This document shows positions 43,030 through 52,814 of a stretch of 64,000 nt of DNA, one piece after another. The translations under genes were made by a program, and so were the position numbers. Source of the DNA: an uncultured Desulfovibrio sp. (GTDB lineage: Bacteria; Desulfobacterota; Desulfovibrionia; Desulfovibrionales; Desulfovibrionaceae). The stretch spans positions 62,001 through 126,000 of the forward strand of contig CAJXRQ010000004.1 of NCBI GenBank assembly GCA_913060505.1, written 5' to 3'. The notes under the pieces were generated by a model. It did not search any database. It had not been told where the DNA came from and saw nothing but the letters and a program-made list of their open reading frames with translations. Every line of letters begins with the position of its first letter. The stretch's first letter is position 1.

Positions 43030-46000
43030 TTATACCTCGAACAGCATCTCCAAATCGTCTCGGGTCAGGCTCTTGAGAGCGGATTGGCCGGGAATAATGG
43101 CCTCTGCAACATCCTTTTTCTGTTCCTGAAGTTTCAGAATCTTTTCTTCCACTGTATTCTGGCAGATCATCTTGTAGGCAAATACCTGACGTTTTTGTCC
43201 TATACGGTGAGTTCTGTCCGTCGCCTGATTTTCCACTGCCGGGTTCCACCATGGGTCATAATGGATCACGTAGTCGGCAGAGGTCAGGTTCAGCCCGGTA
43301 CCTCCTGCTTTGAGCGAGATGAGGAACATGGGGATATCAGGTGAGTCGTTGAAACGGTCGACCTGTTCAAACCTGTCCTTGGAGGAACCGTCCAGATAGC
43401 AGAAAGGCATGTCCTTGATCTGCGTCCAGGAGCGGATGATCTTAAGCATGGACACGAACTGGGAGAAGACAAGCACTTTGTGCCCACCCTCGATGATGTC
43501 AGTCACCAGATCCTTGAAAGCGTCAAACTTGCCGGAGGGAAGGTTGGTTTCCACGCCCGGAATATCCAGCTTGAGCAGCCTCGGATGGCAGCATATCTGC
43601 CGCAACTTGAGTAGCGCGTCGAGGATGGACATCTGGCTTTTAGCCAAGCCTTTTTCGTCCACATCCTTGAGCACCTGATCTTTGAGACGTTTGGCAAGGG
43701 CGTTGTACAGCTCGCGTTGCTCGTCGATGAGTTCGCAGTAATGCGTTGTCTCGATTTTGGGCGGCAAGTCCTTGGCCACTTCAGCCTTGGTGCGGCGGAG
43801 AATGAATGGTTTGACTCGTGAACGCAGGAAATCGAGAGTTTCTTCGTCTCCATCCTTGATGGGCTTGACGATGCCTCGCTGGAAAGAGTGCTGCGAACCC
43901 AGGAAGCCGGGCATAAGGAACTCGAACAGCGACCAGAGTTCAAACAGGTTGTTTTCGATGGGGGTACCCGAAAGGCAAAGCTTCATGTCCGAGTCGAGCT
44001 TGCGGACAGAGCGGGCCGTGATTGTGTTCGGGTTCTTGATGTTTTGGGCCTCGTCAAGAATGACGCTTCCGTATTTGTACTTGAGCAATTCGTCGAGATC
44101 ACGCCTGAGCAACGCGTAGGTCGTGATGATGAGGTCCGAATCCTTGATATGTTGGAAGAGATCTTCGCGTTTGGCTCCGTAAATGGTCAGACGCTTGAGG
44201 TCCGGTACGAACTTTTGTGCTTCACGTTCCCAGTTGGGCAATACGGATGTAGGCACGATGATCAGGTTCGGATACTGCATGTTGCGCTCTTTGAGCGACT
44301 GGATAAAGGAAAGGGTTTGGATGGTCTTTCCCAGTCCCATTTCATCAGCAAGGATGCCGCCGAATCCGTATTCACGCAGGAAGTTGAGATAACTGAGTCC
44401 CTGAACCTGATAAGGGCGCAGAGTCGCCTTGAGGTCTCTGGGCTGTTCAATTTCTCGAATTTCTTGGAAATTATGAATTTTTTCACGCAGTTGAACAAAG
44501 AATTCGTCTGTCTGGGCGTGTGGAATATCATCCAGAATCTTGTCGAGTACTGGGGCTTCGAACTGCTGGAAGGTCTGCTGAGGCGGTTTCTCGGGATCAT
44601 ACCCGAGAGCCTTGAGCTTGTAGCCGATACGCTTGAGCCAACTTTCGGGCAGGCTGGTATATGAGCCGTCCTTGAGCTGGACGTAGCGTTTTCCACTGGT
44701 CCATGCCTTCCAGATTTTGTCGATGGGAACACGTTGTTCTTCGTATTCCACAGCCAAATCCAGCTTGAACCACTTGTTTTCTTCGTCAGACTCGACTTCC
44801 GCCACGATTTCAGGCTTGGAGTTGCGAACCTTGTATCGGGTCAGGTTCTTTTCCCCGAAGACCCGGTATGCTTCTACGAGCATCGGATAATAGTCCAGGA
44901 GGAAGTTGATGGCCTCTTCCTGTTCCATAAACCAGATGTGGCTGCTGCGTGGCTGGAATCCCATGTCGGCAAGCTCGGCAAGCAGCATGGATTCTTCCTG
45001 CTGTTCCCGCAGAACCAGAAAGCTTTTGCCTTCATAGTGATAACTGCCGGTCTGCAAGTCCGGGTTGGGGCCGGGCAAGGAAAATTCGCCATGTTCGTTT
45101 TCATAGATGTTCTGAACTTTGAGAGTCAGCAGGCTGCCCTCTTCGTCCAGATACAACTTGGGATTATAGGCCGCTGCCTGGAAGATGGGGCCAACACGCT
45201 CAATGAAGTCTTCCTGCCCGTAAAGGTCGGACTGCGGGATTTTGGTCCAGACACGATCCAGAAATTCAGAGATGTCCGAATGCGGAATGATGGGCTGTTG
45301 CTCCACCATTTCCTGAATGAGCTGCGGGTCGAGTCCGGTCTGGACAGGGTAGAACCCCTGCTTGCGATAGACCCAAAGCGGCAGCCGACCGTAAAAGAAA
45401 ACTTCGTCTTCGGCCGTGATGGAGAAGGGCAGTTTATCTTCCCGGGCCAGCATGATCTCAAAGTTTAACCCGTCTTCGGAGAGAAGGGGGGAAAGCTTGA
45501 GCTGCATGGTTTTGTTTTCAACGCGAACAGGTTGGTCGGTTTCCCGCAGGTAAAGATAGTATTCGTTTTTGATTGCCCGGAAGAACCATGAATGAAGCCC
45601 CGCAGGAATTTCGACGCGATGCCCCCAATAATCGAGGTAATGGCCGATCATCTCTGCGACTCGGGGCAAAGAGGGAGAAGTTTCGCACCAATCCGGGTTT
45701 TCCGTAATCTGGTGGAGAGTCACTTCGTTTTGAACCTGGGAAATCCCGGATTTGTTTTGCCGCGCACGGAAAAAAGCGACCTGAAGCCGTCCCGGTTCCG
45801 GGTATATGCGGTAGATCAGATAGTGCTTGCCCGCCTCCGGTTCCAACTCTGTGGCAAAAAAAGGACGAAAAATTTGGTGCCAATCCGTTCTTGGGGTCGG
45901 AACAGGCTCGTCGGAATCCTGGTCAAGAGATTTGAGCAGTTTTACGGATGTGGCTGCTATATGTTTGCATACGCCGGAGAAAGAATCCGGGCAGTTACAG

Positions 46001-46239
46001 TAGTAATTTATTGTATTGTCACCGAGATTGATACCGATCTCGGAAGAATAATTCTGGAAATCTTCGCCTTCGACCTGACCTTCGACATCCCAGTATTGTT
46101 CCCGTTTCTTCAGGTCCATTTTGCGGACGTTTCCAACCGCAACAATGCTCTGTCCCATTTCCAGAATATAATCCGGAATGGTGTTATTCACGAATTCCTG
46201 AAGTATTTCTTTGACAGCTGCTTCTTCGCTGTTCGCCAT
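43030..46239 (-). CDS. SNF2-family DNA helicase/ATPase with SWIM zinc finger
   Basis: The 1069 residues start at ATG 46239, downstream of AAGGAG; a TTG four codons earlier is too close to that site. A SWIM finger is at about 80-96 (YCNCPDSFSGVCKHIAA, CxCxnCxH), then a long middle region. The Snf2 motor spans about 600-1069: DEMGLGKTIQTL (Walker A, about 633), LDEAQNIKN (about 728), and TDRTHRIGQ (motif VI, about 1009). Such bacterial proteins translocate on DNA and are proposed to remodel RNA polymerase or protein-DNA complexes. It heads a three-gene operon with the membrane protein and kinase. Confidence 0.92.
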   Translation of the reverse strand: MANSEEAAVKEILQEFVNNTIPDYILEMGQSIVAVGNVRKMDLKKREQYWDVEGQVEGEDFQNYSSEIGINLGDNTINYYCNCPDSFSGVCKHIAATSVKLLKSLDQDSDEPVPTPRTDWHQIFRPFFATELEPEAGKHYLIYRIYPEPGRLQVAFFRARQNKSGISQVQNEVTLHQITENPDWCETSPSLPRVAEMIGHYLDYWGHRVEIPAGLHSWFFRAIKNEYYLYLRETDQPVRVENKTMQLKLSPLLSEDGLNFEIMLAREDKLPFSITAEDEVFFYGRLPLWVYRKQGFYPVQTGLDPQLIQEMVEQQPIIPHSDISEFLDRVWTKIPQSDLYGQEDFIERVGPIFQAAAYNPKLYLDEEGSLLTLKVQNIYENEHGEFSLPGPNPDLQTGSYHYEGKSFLVLREQQEESMLLAELADMGFQPRSSHIWFMEQEEAINFLLDYYPMLVEAYRVFGEKNLTRYKVRNSKPEIVAEVESDEENKWFKLDLAVEYEEQRVPIDKIWKAWTSGKRYVQLKDGSYTSLPESWLKRIGYKLKALGYDPEKPPQQTFQQFEAPVLDKILDDIPHAQTDEFFVQLREKIHNFQEIREIEQPRDLKATLRPYQVQGLSYLNFLREYGFGGILADEMGLGKTIQTLSFIQSLKERNMQYPNLIIVPTSVLPNWEREAQKFVPDLKRLTIYGAKREDLFQHIKDSDLIITTYALLRRDLDELLKYKYGSVILDEAQNIKNPNTITARSVRKLDSDMKLCLSGTPIENNLFELWSLFEFLMPGFLGSQHSFQRGIVKPIKDGDEETLDFLRSRVKPFILRRTKAEVAKDLPPKIETTHYCELIDEQRELYNALAKRLKDQVLKDVDEKGLAKSQMSILDALLKLRQICCHPRLLKLDIPGVETNLPSGKFDAFKDLVTDIIEGGHKVLVFSQFVSMLKIIRSWTQIKDMPFCYLDGSSKDRFEQVDRFNDSPDIPMFLISLKAGGTGLNLTSADYVIHYDPWWNPAVENQATDRTHRIGQKRQVFAYKMICQNTVEEKILKLQEQKKDVAEAIIPGQSALKSLTRDDLEMLFEV

Positions 46240-46429
46240 GTGATGGTCCAACTCCTTCTATCATCGAATCCGCATCAAGATGACCGTTTTTAACGGTGTG
46301 GCGAGTGCGGAAAATCTATGTAATACTTGGGACTGTGGCACGGAACGGGGCGTGACTGAGCACACATTTGTACGCGCCCCCCAAGAACTAATTGTATATG
46401 ATCTAAATACCCACTTTTGGCAAGCTAAA

Positions 46430-48070
46430 ATGAAAGTAACCTTGGTTGTTCTGCTGTTTATAACGTTTTTCTCCCTCACAGGATGTTCTGATGAGGGGAA
46501 AAAGGTAGAAAATGACAGAAAAACAGACTCCAGTCCTGTGGAATTCGCGGGCGTTCCTGAGTACGGAGGGCGCTTTGTGGAGGCCGCTTTGGGCGCTTTT
46601 ACCAATCTTATCCCGCAACTTTCCGCGGATACAGGGTCAGCTGAAGTCGTTTCCAAAATATATGTCTCTCCCTTGAAGTACGACAAGGACATCAATCTGG
46701 TTCCGTATGCCGCAAAGTCGTTTGAAGTGCTGGATGGCGGCAAGCATCTCAAATTTGTTTTGCGTAAGGACATACGCTGGTTTGATGGCGAGCCGCTTAC
46801 GGCCGAGGATGTGGAGTTTACGTACCGTACCATGATCGACCCGAAAACCCCAACGGCTTATTCTGAAGATTGGAAGGCTATTAGTGAATTTCGCCTGACA
46901 GGACCGTATTCTTTTGAAGTCTTCTATAAAAAGCCGTTTGCTCGTTCGCTGGTAACTTGGGCTCTTAATATTTTGCCGAAACATGCTTTGGCCGGGGAAG
47001 ACCTGTCTAACACAAAATATAGCCGAGAGCCGCTTGGAGCAGGACCATATAAACTCAAGGAATGGATTGCTGGGCGCCGTCTTGTTTTGGAAGCGAATCC
47101 TGATTTTTTTGAAGGCAGACCCTACATAGACAAGATTATTTATCGCAACATCCCCGACCTTTCCACGCAGTTTTTGGAACTTAAGTCTGGAAACATAGAC
47201 ACCATGGGATTGACCCCACTGCAATATTTGCGTCAGACTCAAGGCAAGGAGTGGGGCCGTTATCGGAAGTTCAAGTATCTCTCTTTCGGGTATTCTTATC
47301 TTGGTTTTAATTTCAAGCACCCGTTTTTTCAGGATGTCCGAGTCCGGCGAGCCATAGATCTGGCCATCGACAAGCAGGAGATCGTCAAAGGTGTGCTTAT
47401 GGGCATGGGGGTACCTGCAGCAGGACCGTACAAACCCGGCACATGGCAGTTTAATAAGAATATTCAGGATCGGGGCTACCATCCTGATCAGGCCCGAAAG
47501 CTGCTGGCTGAAGCCGGTTGGCGTGATACGGACGGCGATGGTGTGCTGGACAAGGACGGTAAGCCGTTTTATTTTACAATCCTGACCAATCAGGGGAATT
47601 CTCAACGGAGCAAAGCTGGAGTAATTATTCAGGAGCGGCTGCGCGACGTAGGGATTCGTGTTGATATCCGTATTGTGGAATGGGCTGCCTTTTTGCACGA
47701 ATTCGTACTCAAAGGGCGATTTGATGCCGTCCTGCTCAGTTGGAATATTTTGCAGGATCCAGACCTTTATGACGCGTGGCATTCGTCCAGAAGTATTCCT
47801 GATGGGTTGAATTTCATCAGTTATAAGAATGATGAAATGGACGCTTTGCTGGAAAAGGGACGCAGGCTTGTGGACCGGGCGGAGCGCAAGAAAATTTATG
47901 ATCGCGTTCAGGAAATCATGTTTGAAGATCAACCGTATGTGTTTCTGTACATTCCGTACTCACTCCCCATTGTGAATGCCCGTGTGCAGGGCATTAAAAC
48001 GGCTCCGGCCGGTATCGGATACAATTATACCAAGTGGTGGATTCCCAAGTCTCTGCAACTGCAACAATAA
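46430..48070 (+). CDS. Peptide/oligopeptide-binding lipoprotein (SBP family 5)
   Basis: The 546 residues start at ATG 46430 with a lipoprotein signal (lipobox SLTGC, Cys19). The Dpp/OppA-type fold follows: RKDIRWFDGEPLTAEDVEFTYR as two blocks, GAGPYKLKEWIAGRRLVLEA, and VRRAIDLAIDKQEIV. It would deliver peptides or nickel-like ligands to an ABC permease, but no permease or ATPase genes adjoin it. It is 14 bases upstream of rel. Confidence 0.9.
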   Translation: MKVTLVVLLFITFFSLTGCSDEGKKVENDRKTDSSPVEFAGVPEYGGRFVEAALGAFTNLIPQLSADTGSAEVVSKIYVSPLKYDKDINLVPYAAKSFEVLDGGKHLKFVLRKDIRWFDGEPLTAEDVEFTYRTMIDPKTPTAYSEDWKAISEFRLTGPYSFEVFYKKPFARSLVTWALNILPKHALAGEDLSNTKYSREPLGAGPYKLKEWIAGRRLVLEANPDFFEGRPYIDKIIYRNIPDLSTQFLELKSGNIDTMGLTPLQYLRQTQGKEWGRYRKFKYLSFGYSYLGFNFKHPFFQDVRVRRAIDLAIDKQEIVKGVLMGMGVPAAGPYKPGTWQFNKNIQDRGYHPDQARKLLAEAGWRDTDGDGVLDKDGKPFYFTILTNQGNSQRSKAGVIIQERLRDVGIRVDIRIVEWAAFLHEFVLKGRFDAVLLSWNILQDPDLYDAWHSSRSIPDGLNFISYKNDEMDALLEKGRRLVDRAERKKIYDRVQEIMFEDQPYVFLYIPYSLPIVNARVQGIKTAPAGIGYNYTKWWIPKSLQLQQ

Positions 48071-48084
48071 AAGACTGGCTTCGA

Positions 48085-50241
48085 ATGATTCGTATTACAG
48101 ATATTACTGACAAGGTCGCTGGATACATAGAGAATCCGGATCTTGCCCTCATCCAGAAGGCATACATTTTTGCAGCACAGGCCCATGAAGGGGTCGTGCG
48201 TCTGTCTGGGGAGCCGTATATTTCCCACCCCATATCCGTGGCCAATCAGCTTGCGGAAATGCAACTGGATGAGGCTTCCGTGGCTGCAGGATTACTGCAT
48301 GACACTGTGGAGGACACGGATACGACCATCGATGAGATCGAAGATCTTTTCGGTTCGGATGTGGCTGACATTGTCGACGGTGTCACCAAGATCAGCAAGA
48401 TGCAGTTCGAATCCAGAGCCGTGGCGCAGGCAGAGAATATCCGTAAGATGATTTTGGCCATGGCCGAGGATATTCGTGTGCTTATGGTTAAGTTGGCAGA
48501 CCGCCTGCATAACATGCGCACGTTGAAACATATGCGTCCCATCAAGCAGCGTATTATCGCTCAGGAAACGCAGGATATTTATGCGCCACTCGCCAACCGG
48601 CTCGGATTGCACCGCATCAAGACCGAACTTGAGGACATGTGCCTGCGCTACCTCAAGCCCGATGTCTATAGCCAGCTCAGTGAAGCTGTGGCCAAACACC
48701 GTTCGGCCGGTCAGGAATATATTGACAAGGTCATTGACCTTATTCAGGGCATGTTGGGGAAAAACAAGATCAAGGGGCATGTGTACGGCCGGACAAAGCA
48801 TTTGCACAGTACACACCAGAAGATGGTCCAACAGGATCTCAGCTTTGAGGAAATCTATGACCTGATCGCTTTTCGTATCATCGTTCCCACGGTCAAGGAC
48901 TGTTATGCTGTTCTGGGGTTGATTCATGCCGCATGGAAACCTATTCCCGGCCGTTTCAAGGATTACATCTCCATACCCAAAGCCAATATGTACCAGAGTT
49001 TGCACTCCACAGTCATTGGTCCTGACGGAGAACGCATCGAGGTGCAGATTCGTACGGAGGAGATGAACAGGGTTGCGGAATATGGTGTTGCCGCGCACTG
49101 GCAGTACAAGGAAGTGGGCAAGGGGGCCAAAAAGGGCAAGGCCGCCGGACAACGTGATGCCGAGCGTTTTACCTGGTTGCGCCAGATTCTTGATTGGCAG
49201 CGGGAACTGAATGATCCTCGCGAGTTCATGGCTTCTCTTCGTTTCGATCTGTTTCAGGACGAGGTGTATGTCTTCACACCTAACGGGGACATCAAGGAGA
49301 TGCCGGACGGCGCCACCCCTGTGGATTTTGCCTATACCATCCACTCGGAAGTTGGTGACCATTGTGCTGGAGCCAAGGTCAACGGACGGCTCGTGCCGCT
49401 GCAAACCCAACTCAAGAACGGTGACTCTGTAGAGATCATTACAGATAAGAATCGCAATCCGAGCAGGGACTGGCTCAAGTTTGTCAAAACGGCCAAAGCC
49501 AGAACCCGCATCAAGCAGCATATCCGGACAGTTGAACGCGAACGTAGTATCGCGTTGGGCAAGGAGTTGCTGGAGAAGGAAGGACGTCGTGTAGGCATCA
49601 ATTTCCAGAAAAGTCTCAAGGATGGAGCTTTTCAGAAACTGGCCGAAGATTTCAACTGCAGCAGCGCAGATGACCTCATTGCTCAGGTCGGCTATTCCAA
49701 TTTTACGCCAAAGAAAGTGCTGAAGCGGCTATATGCCGTGATGCACGGAGAGGAGCAGCGTCAGAAGATCCCCGAAAAGGCTGTGGAAACAACCAAGCCC
49801 AAGGGGGAAGGGCTGAGCATCAGCGGTGTGGACAAGATGCTGGTACGGTTTGCGGTCTGCTGTAACCCTCTGCCGGGAGACCCTATTGTCGGGTATATTA
49901 CACGGGGACGCGGTGTGACTATCCACCGTGTGGATTGCCACAACGTAAAGAATTTTGAACCTGAACGCCTGCTTCCTGTTTCCTGGGAAGGAGAAGAGGA
50001 ACGTTCCTATCCTGCCAAGGTTCGTATCAAATGTCGTGATCAGAAAGGCATGCTCGGCAAGATTTGCATTATGCTCGGCGAGGCGGATGTTAATATCGCT
50101 TCCGGGACGTTCAATTCCATGGTGGACGGCACTTCTCAACTGGAATTCACCGTCGAGGTCAAAGACCTCGCCCAGTTGTATTCAGCCTTGGCGAAGGTAA
50201 AGAATCTCGATTCGGTATATGAGGCTCTCCGCGTTTCATGA
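48085..50241 (+). CDS. Bifunctional (p)ppGpp synthetase/hydrolase (Rel/SpoT)
   Basis: Stringent-response enzyme of 718 residues, from ATG 48085 (MIRITDITDKV). The order is HD hydrolase with HDTVED (about residue 72), synthetase with RFKD (about 290) and ANMYQSLHSTVIGPDG, TGS (VYVFTPNGDIKEMPDGATP, about 395) and C-terminal ACT (about 645-718). RxKD together with an intact HD site marks the bifunctional type. An in-frame start at 48034 would overlap the binding-protein gene and has no ribosome site. A terminator follows at 50259. Confidence 0.95.
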   Translation: MIRITDITDKVAGYIENPDLALIQKAYIFAAQAHEGVVRLSGEPYISHPISVANQLAEMQLDEASVAAGLLHDTVEDTDTTIDEIEDLFGSDVADIVDGVTKISKMQFESRAVAQAENIRKMILAMAEDIRVLMVKLADRLHNMRTLKHMRPIKQRIIAQETQDIYAPLANRLGLHRIKTELEDMCLRYLKPDVYSQLSEAVAKHRSAGQEYIDKVIDLIQGMLGKNKIKGHVYGRTKHLHSTHQKMVQQDLSFEEIYDLIAFRIIVPTVKDCYAVLGLIHAAWKPIPGRFKDYISIPKANMYQSLHSTVIGPDGERIEVQIRTEEMNRVAEYGVAAHWQYKEVGKGAKKGKAAGQRDAERFTWLRQILDWQRELNDPREFMASLRFDLFQDEVYVFTPNGDIKEMPDGATPVDFAYTIHSEVGDHCAGAKVNGRLVPLQTQLKNGDSVEIITDKNRNPSRDWLKFVKTAKARTRIKQHIRTVERERSIALGKELLEKEGRRVGINFQKSLKDGAFQKLAEDFNCSSADDLIAQVGYSNFTPKKVLKRLYAVMHGEEQRQKIPEKAVETTKPKGEGLSISGVDKMLVRFAVCCNPLPGDPIVGYITRGRGVTIHRVDCHNVKNFEPERLLPVSWEGEEERSYPAKVRIKCRDQKGMLGKICIMLGEADVNIASGTFNSMVDGTSQLEFTVEVKDLAQLYSALAKVKNLDSVYEALRVS

Positions 50242-50258
50242 CTCTGTTTAGAACATGA

Positions 50259-50289
50259 AAAAGCCCGCCGGGAGGAGTGGCGGGCTTTT
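50259..50289 (+). terminator. Rho-independent terminator after rel
   Basis: An 11-bp stem AAAAGCCCGCC / GGCGGGCTTTT with a 9-base loop, starting 17 bases after the rel stop. The A/T ends make it usable in both directions, so it can also serve the convergent cytochrome gene. Confidence 0.9.
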
Positions 50290-50337
50290 GGTTACTCCGG
50301 TGGGAGAGTCCGGAGATGAGGGGAGGAGGTATTCTGT

Positions 50338-50736
50338 TCACTTCTTCGGATGGCATTGCCTGCAGGACGTGGGAGCGACTGTATTGCCCTGCTTTTTGGC
50401 TGCCTTGTGGCAACCGACACAGCTCTGCTTTGCCTTGGAAGCATGAAACGCCTTATAGAAGCTCATGTCCGCTTTCTTGCTCGGTTGATCATGACACCCG
50501 GCACTGGAACATTTGAGCATTTCACTCTTGCCATCCCACTTGTGGTGGCAGGTTTTACATTCCAGCCCTGCATTCGAGTGCTTGCCATGGGGGAATTGAA
50601 CCGGTGCTTTCTTGGCCGTAATGGATTCCGGAGCGGAGAGGAGCATGTCGTTCGGAATCGGAGCCGCAGCATAGGCTTTGCCCACACACAGCAGAAACGC
50701 TACCAACACGAGAATTCTATACAGACTGACTTTCAT
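50338..50736 (-). CDS. Tetraheme cytochrome c3 (class III), periplasmic
   Basis: The 132 residues, from ATG 50736 with GGAGACG upstream, have a signal peptide cleaved near AYAAAP (about residue 23). Heme sites are C60KTCH, C76SSAGCH (CX4CH), C106VGCH and C125RQCH. Early histidines (PHGKHSN) provide sixth ligands. Cytochrome c3 accepts electrons from periplasmic hydrogenases and formate dehydrogenases in sulfate reducers. The fourth site is CXXCH, where classic type I proteins often have CX4CH, so this may be a divergent paralogue. Confidence 0.92.
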   Translation of the reverse strand: MKVSLYRILVLVAFLLCVGKAYAAAPIPNDMLLSAPESITAKKAPVQFPHGKHSNAGLECKTCHHKWDGKSEMLKCSSAGCHDQPSKKADMSFYKAFHASKAKQSCVGCHKAAKKQGNTVAPTSCRQCHPKK

Positions 50737-50951
50737 GGCGTCTCCTGGATTGGAGGTTGTCATTGTCTGGCTTACAGCAATCCGTGTGCCATGTTTTTAT
50801 CTTTCTAATATATAAGAGTATTTCTTTTTGTCGTTCGTTTGCAGGAAAAGTATGCGTACCAATGGTGCACGTGCTGCGCACTGATGGTTCACCGCGAGGA
50901 TGCCTTGGGACTTGATCGCCAGAGAGGGGAGAGGGGGGGAGAATTTTGAGG

Positions 50952-50979
50952 ACAGGGAGGACCGCACGGTCCTCCCTGT
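50952..50979. terminator. Stem-loop at the end of the fused-permease gene
   Basis: A 12-bp stem ACAGGGAGGACC / GGTCCTCCCTGT with a 4-base loop, placed 5 bases after the permease stop. A TTTTG tract follows on the plus strand but no good U-tract on the minus strand. It may end the minus operon weakly or act in both directions. Confidence 0.65.
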
Positions 50980-50984
50980 TTTGT

Positions 50985-52748
50985 TTACATGTCCAGCCTG
51001 ATTTTTTCCGGGCTGAGTCGTTTTTCCAGATGTGCAGAATATTTGCTCATGCAGAAACAGCAGATAAAATACAGTGCGGCTACGGCCGTATATATTTCAA
51101 AAGGAAAGATCATGAGTCTGTTGTTCAAGGCGAAACCGGCGCGGGTTAGTTCCATAACACCGATGATATATGCCAGCGAAGTGTCCTTGAAAGCAGCGAT
51201 GAACATGCCGACCAGTGCTGGAAGCATTTGTTTGAGCGCCTGGGGCAAAATGATTTTACGCATGGTCTGGAGGTAGGTCAATCCTGTAGATTGGGCTGCC
51301 TCTACCTGTCCTGCCGGAATGTTTTCAATTCCTGCACGGACGATTTCCGCAATATATGCTCCGAAGAAAATGGTCATAGCCCATGTGGCTGCCCAAAAAG
51401 CCTGCAGCTCGATTTTCAGGATTACCGGGATGGTGAAGAACATCCATGAAAGTACTATGACCAGAGGGTTGGCGCGGATGAGTTCAATGTAAAATGTGCA
51501 GGGGATTTTGAAAAAGCGGTAGCGCGATGTGCGTCCCATTCCGACCAGAAGACCGATGATGAAGCTGCACGATATAGCGAATACAGCCATGATAACCGAG
51601 CTTGAAAGGCCGCCAAGTCCCATGAAAAATTCTGTTTCCCCGCCATTGGGAAAACGCCAGAAGAGCAGGGTTTTCATGTTTTTGGCGATTATTCCCCAGT
51701 TAAAGGAAATAAGGGCCTTTGCTGTTATGAAGAGCAGATAACAGAGGAAAAGAACGAAAAGAGCTCGCCCTGCCAGAACTGTAACCTTCCAGATTGCTTT
51801 GGTTGCCTGTTCTATCGGAGACAATGTTTTAGATGCCGCCCGCCTGCGAGCAATCCTGCGTTTGGTGCGGGAGCAACGCCTGTATATGGCTCCGAGAATC
51901 CAGAAGAGCGCATCTGCAATTTTTCTGAGGAGGGATTCTTGTCCTATGGGGATGATTTTCAGCTTGGCATTAACCAGATTCATGAATCCTGCAATGAGCA
52001 GCGACAGAATTGTGTAGATGATCGTGGCGGCGGTCAGGGCTTCAAACCAATGGTAGGTCAAAGACGTTATTTCCGTCATTGCCCAAAAGACTTCCATGAC
52101 GCCGATGGTCTGGGCCAGAGACGAGTTCTTCATGTTGTTCAGGAACTCACTGCCCAGTGGCGGGATGATCTCACGGAATGCCAGCGGGAGAATGATTCTG
52201 CGTAGCGTTTGACCGAACGTCAGGCCAGATGAATATGAGGCTTCAAGCAATCCTTTGGGGATGGATTGAATTCCGGAGCGGATGATCTCCGCCATGAATG
52301 CACTGGTAAAAACACCGAGTCCCACAACAGAAATCCAGAACTCGAAATTGAGCTCGAAAAGTTGCATGCGGATGTCTTCGGGAAAAGCATAGGGCAGGGC
52401 AAAGTTCCAGAAGAATAACTGTACAAGCAGAGGCGTATTACGAAAGATTTCCACATAGCAGGTGGCAAACCAGTATACAGGTTTGAAATTGGAAAGTCGC
52501 GCAAGGCCGAAAATGGTCCCGAGCACCAAAGCAATGAGGGCTGAGTATATGGAGATGATGATGGTTTGGTTCAGTCCATTGAGCAGTAGGTCGCTCATGA
52601 CTCCATACTGGGTTTTTTCGCAAAGTATTGCCCAGTGGAAATCATATTTGAATTCGAAAACGAAGCCGAAATAGTAGACGACCAGCGCGAGCAGGCAGAA
52701 GAGGGCCACATTTTGGACCCATATCTTCTCAAAATAGTGTTTGAACAT
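50985..52748 (-). CDS. Fused double permease of a polar amino-acid ABC transporter
   Basis: One 587-residue chain contains both permease domains that are separate in the related operon at 9841-11250. The first domain (about 1-265) has NGLNQTIIISIYSALIALV and an EAA loop AEIIRSGIQSIPKGLLEASY. The second (about 330-587) has AEIVRAGIENIPAGQVEAAQ and ILPQALKQMLPALV. A basic linker (RRCSRTKRRIARRRAASK) joins them. With the upstream ATPase and binding protein it forms a complete importer. Fusion fixes the two halves at 1:1. Confidence 0.92.
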   Translation of the reverse strand: MFKHYFEKIWVQNVALFCLLALVVYYFGFVFEFKYDFHWAILCEKTQYGVMSDLLLNGLNQTIIISIYSALIALVLGTIFGLARLSNFKPVYWFATCYVEIFRNTPLLVQLFFWNFALPYAFPEDIRMQLFELNFEFWISVVGLGVFTSAFMAEIIRSGIQSIPKGLLEASYSSGLTFGQTLRRIILPLAFREIIPPLGSEFLNNMKNSSLAQTIGVMEVFWAMTEITSLTYHWFEALTAATIIYTILSLLIAGFMNLVNAKLKIIPIGQESLLRKIADALFWILGAIYRRCSRTKRRIARRRAASKTLSPIEQATKAIWKVTVLAGRALFVLFLCYLLFITAKALISFNWGIIAKNMKTLLFWRFPNGGETEFFMGLGGLSSSVIMAVFAISCSFIIGLLVGMGRTSRYRFFKIPCTFYIELIRANPLVIVLSWMFFTIPVILKIELQAFWAATWAMTIFFGAYIAEIVRAGIENIPAGQVEAAQSTGLTYLQTMRKIILPQALKQMLPALVGMFIAAFKDTSLAYIIGVMELTRAGFALNNRLMIFPFEIYTAVAALYFICCFCMSKYSAHLEKRLSPEKIRLDM

Positions 52749-52764
52749 TGTTTTCCATCATGTA

Positions 52765-52790
52765 AAGGCTCCGGGCTTGCCCGGAGCCTT
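52765..52790 (-). promoter_or_regulatory. Stem-loop between binding protein and permease genes (second operon)
   Basis: A perfect 11-bp stem AAGGCTCCGGG / CCCGGAGCCTT with a 4-base loop, lying between the binding-protein stop and permease start. It mirrors the hairpin at 9797-9819 and probably likewise protects or boosts the binding-protein mRNA. Confidence 0.75.
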
Positions 52791-52814
52791 GTTCATTAGA
52801 GTGTCGCTTGGACC

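Noticed and set aside
46330-46360. TGGCAC-N5-GGGGC before the peptide-binding lipoprotein
   Set aside because: The -24 half looks good, but the -12 half lacks TTGC at the right spacing.
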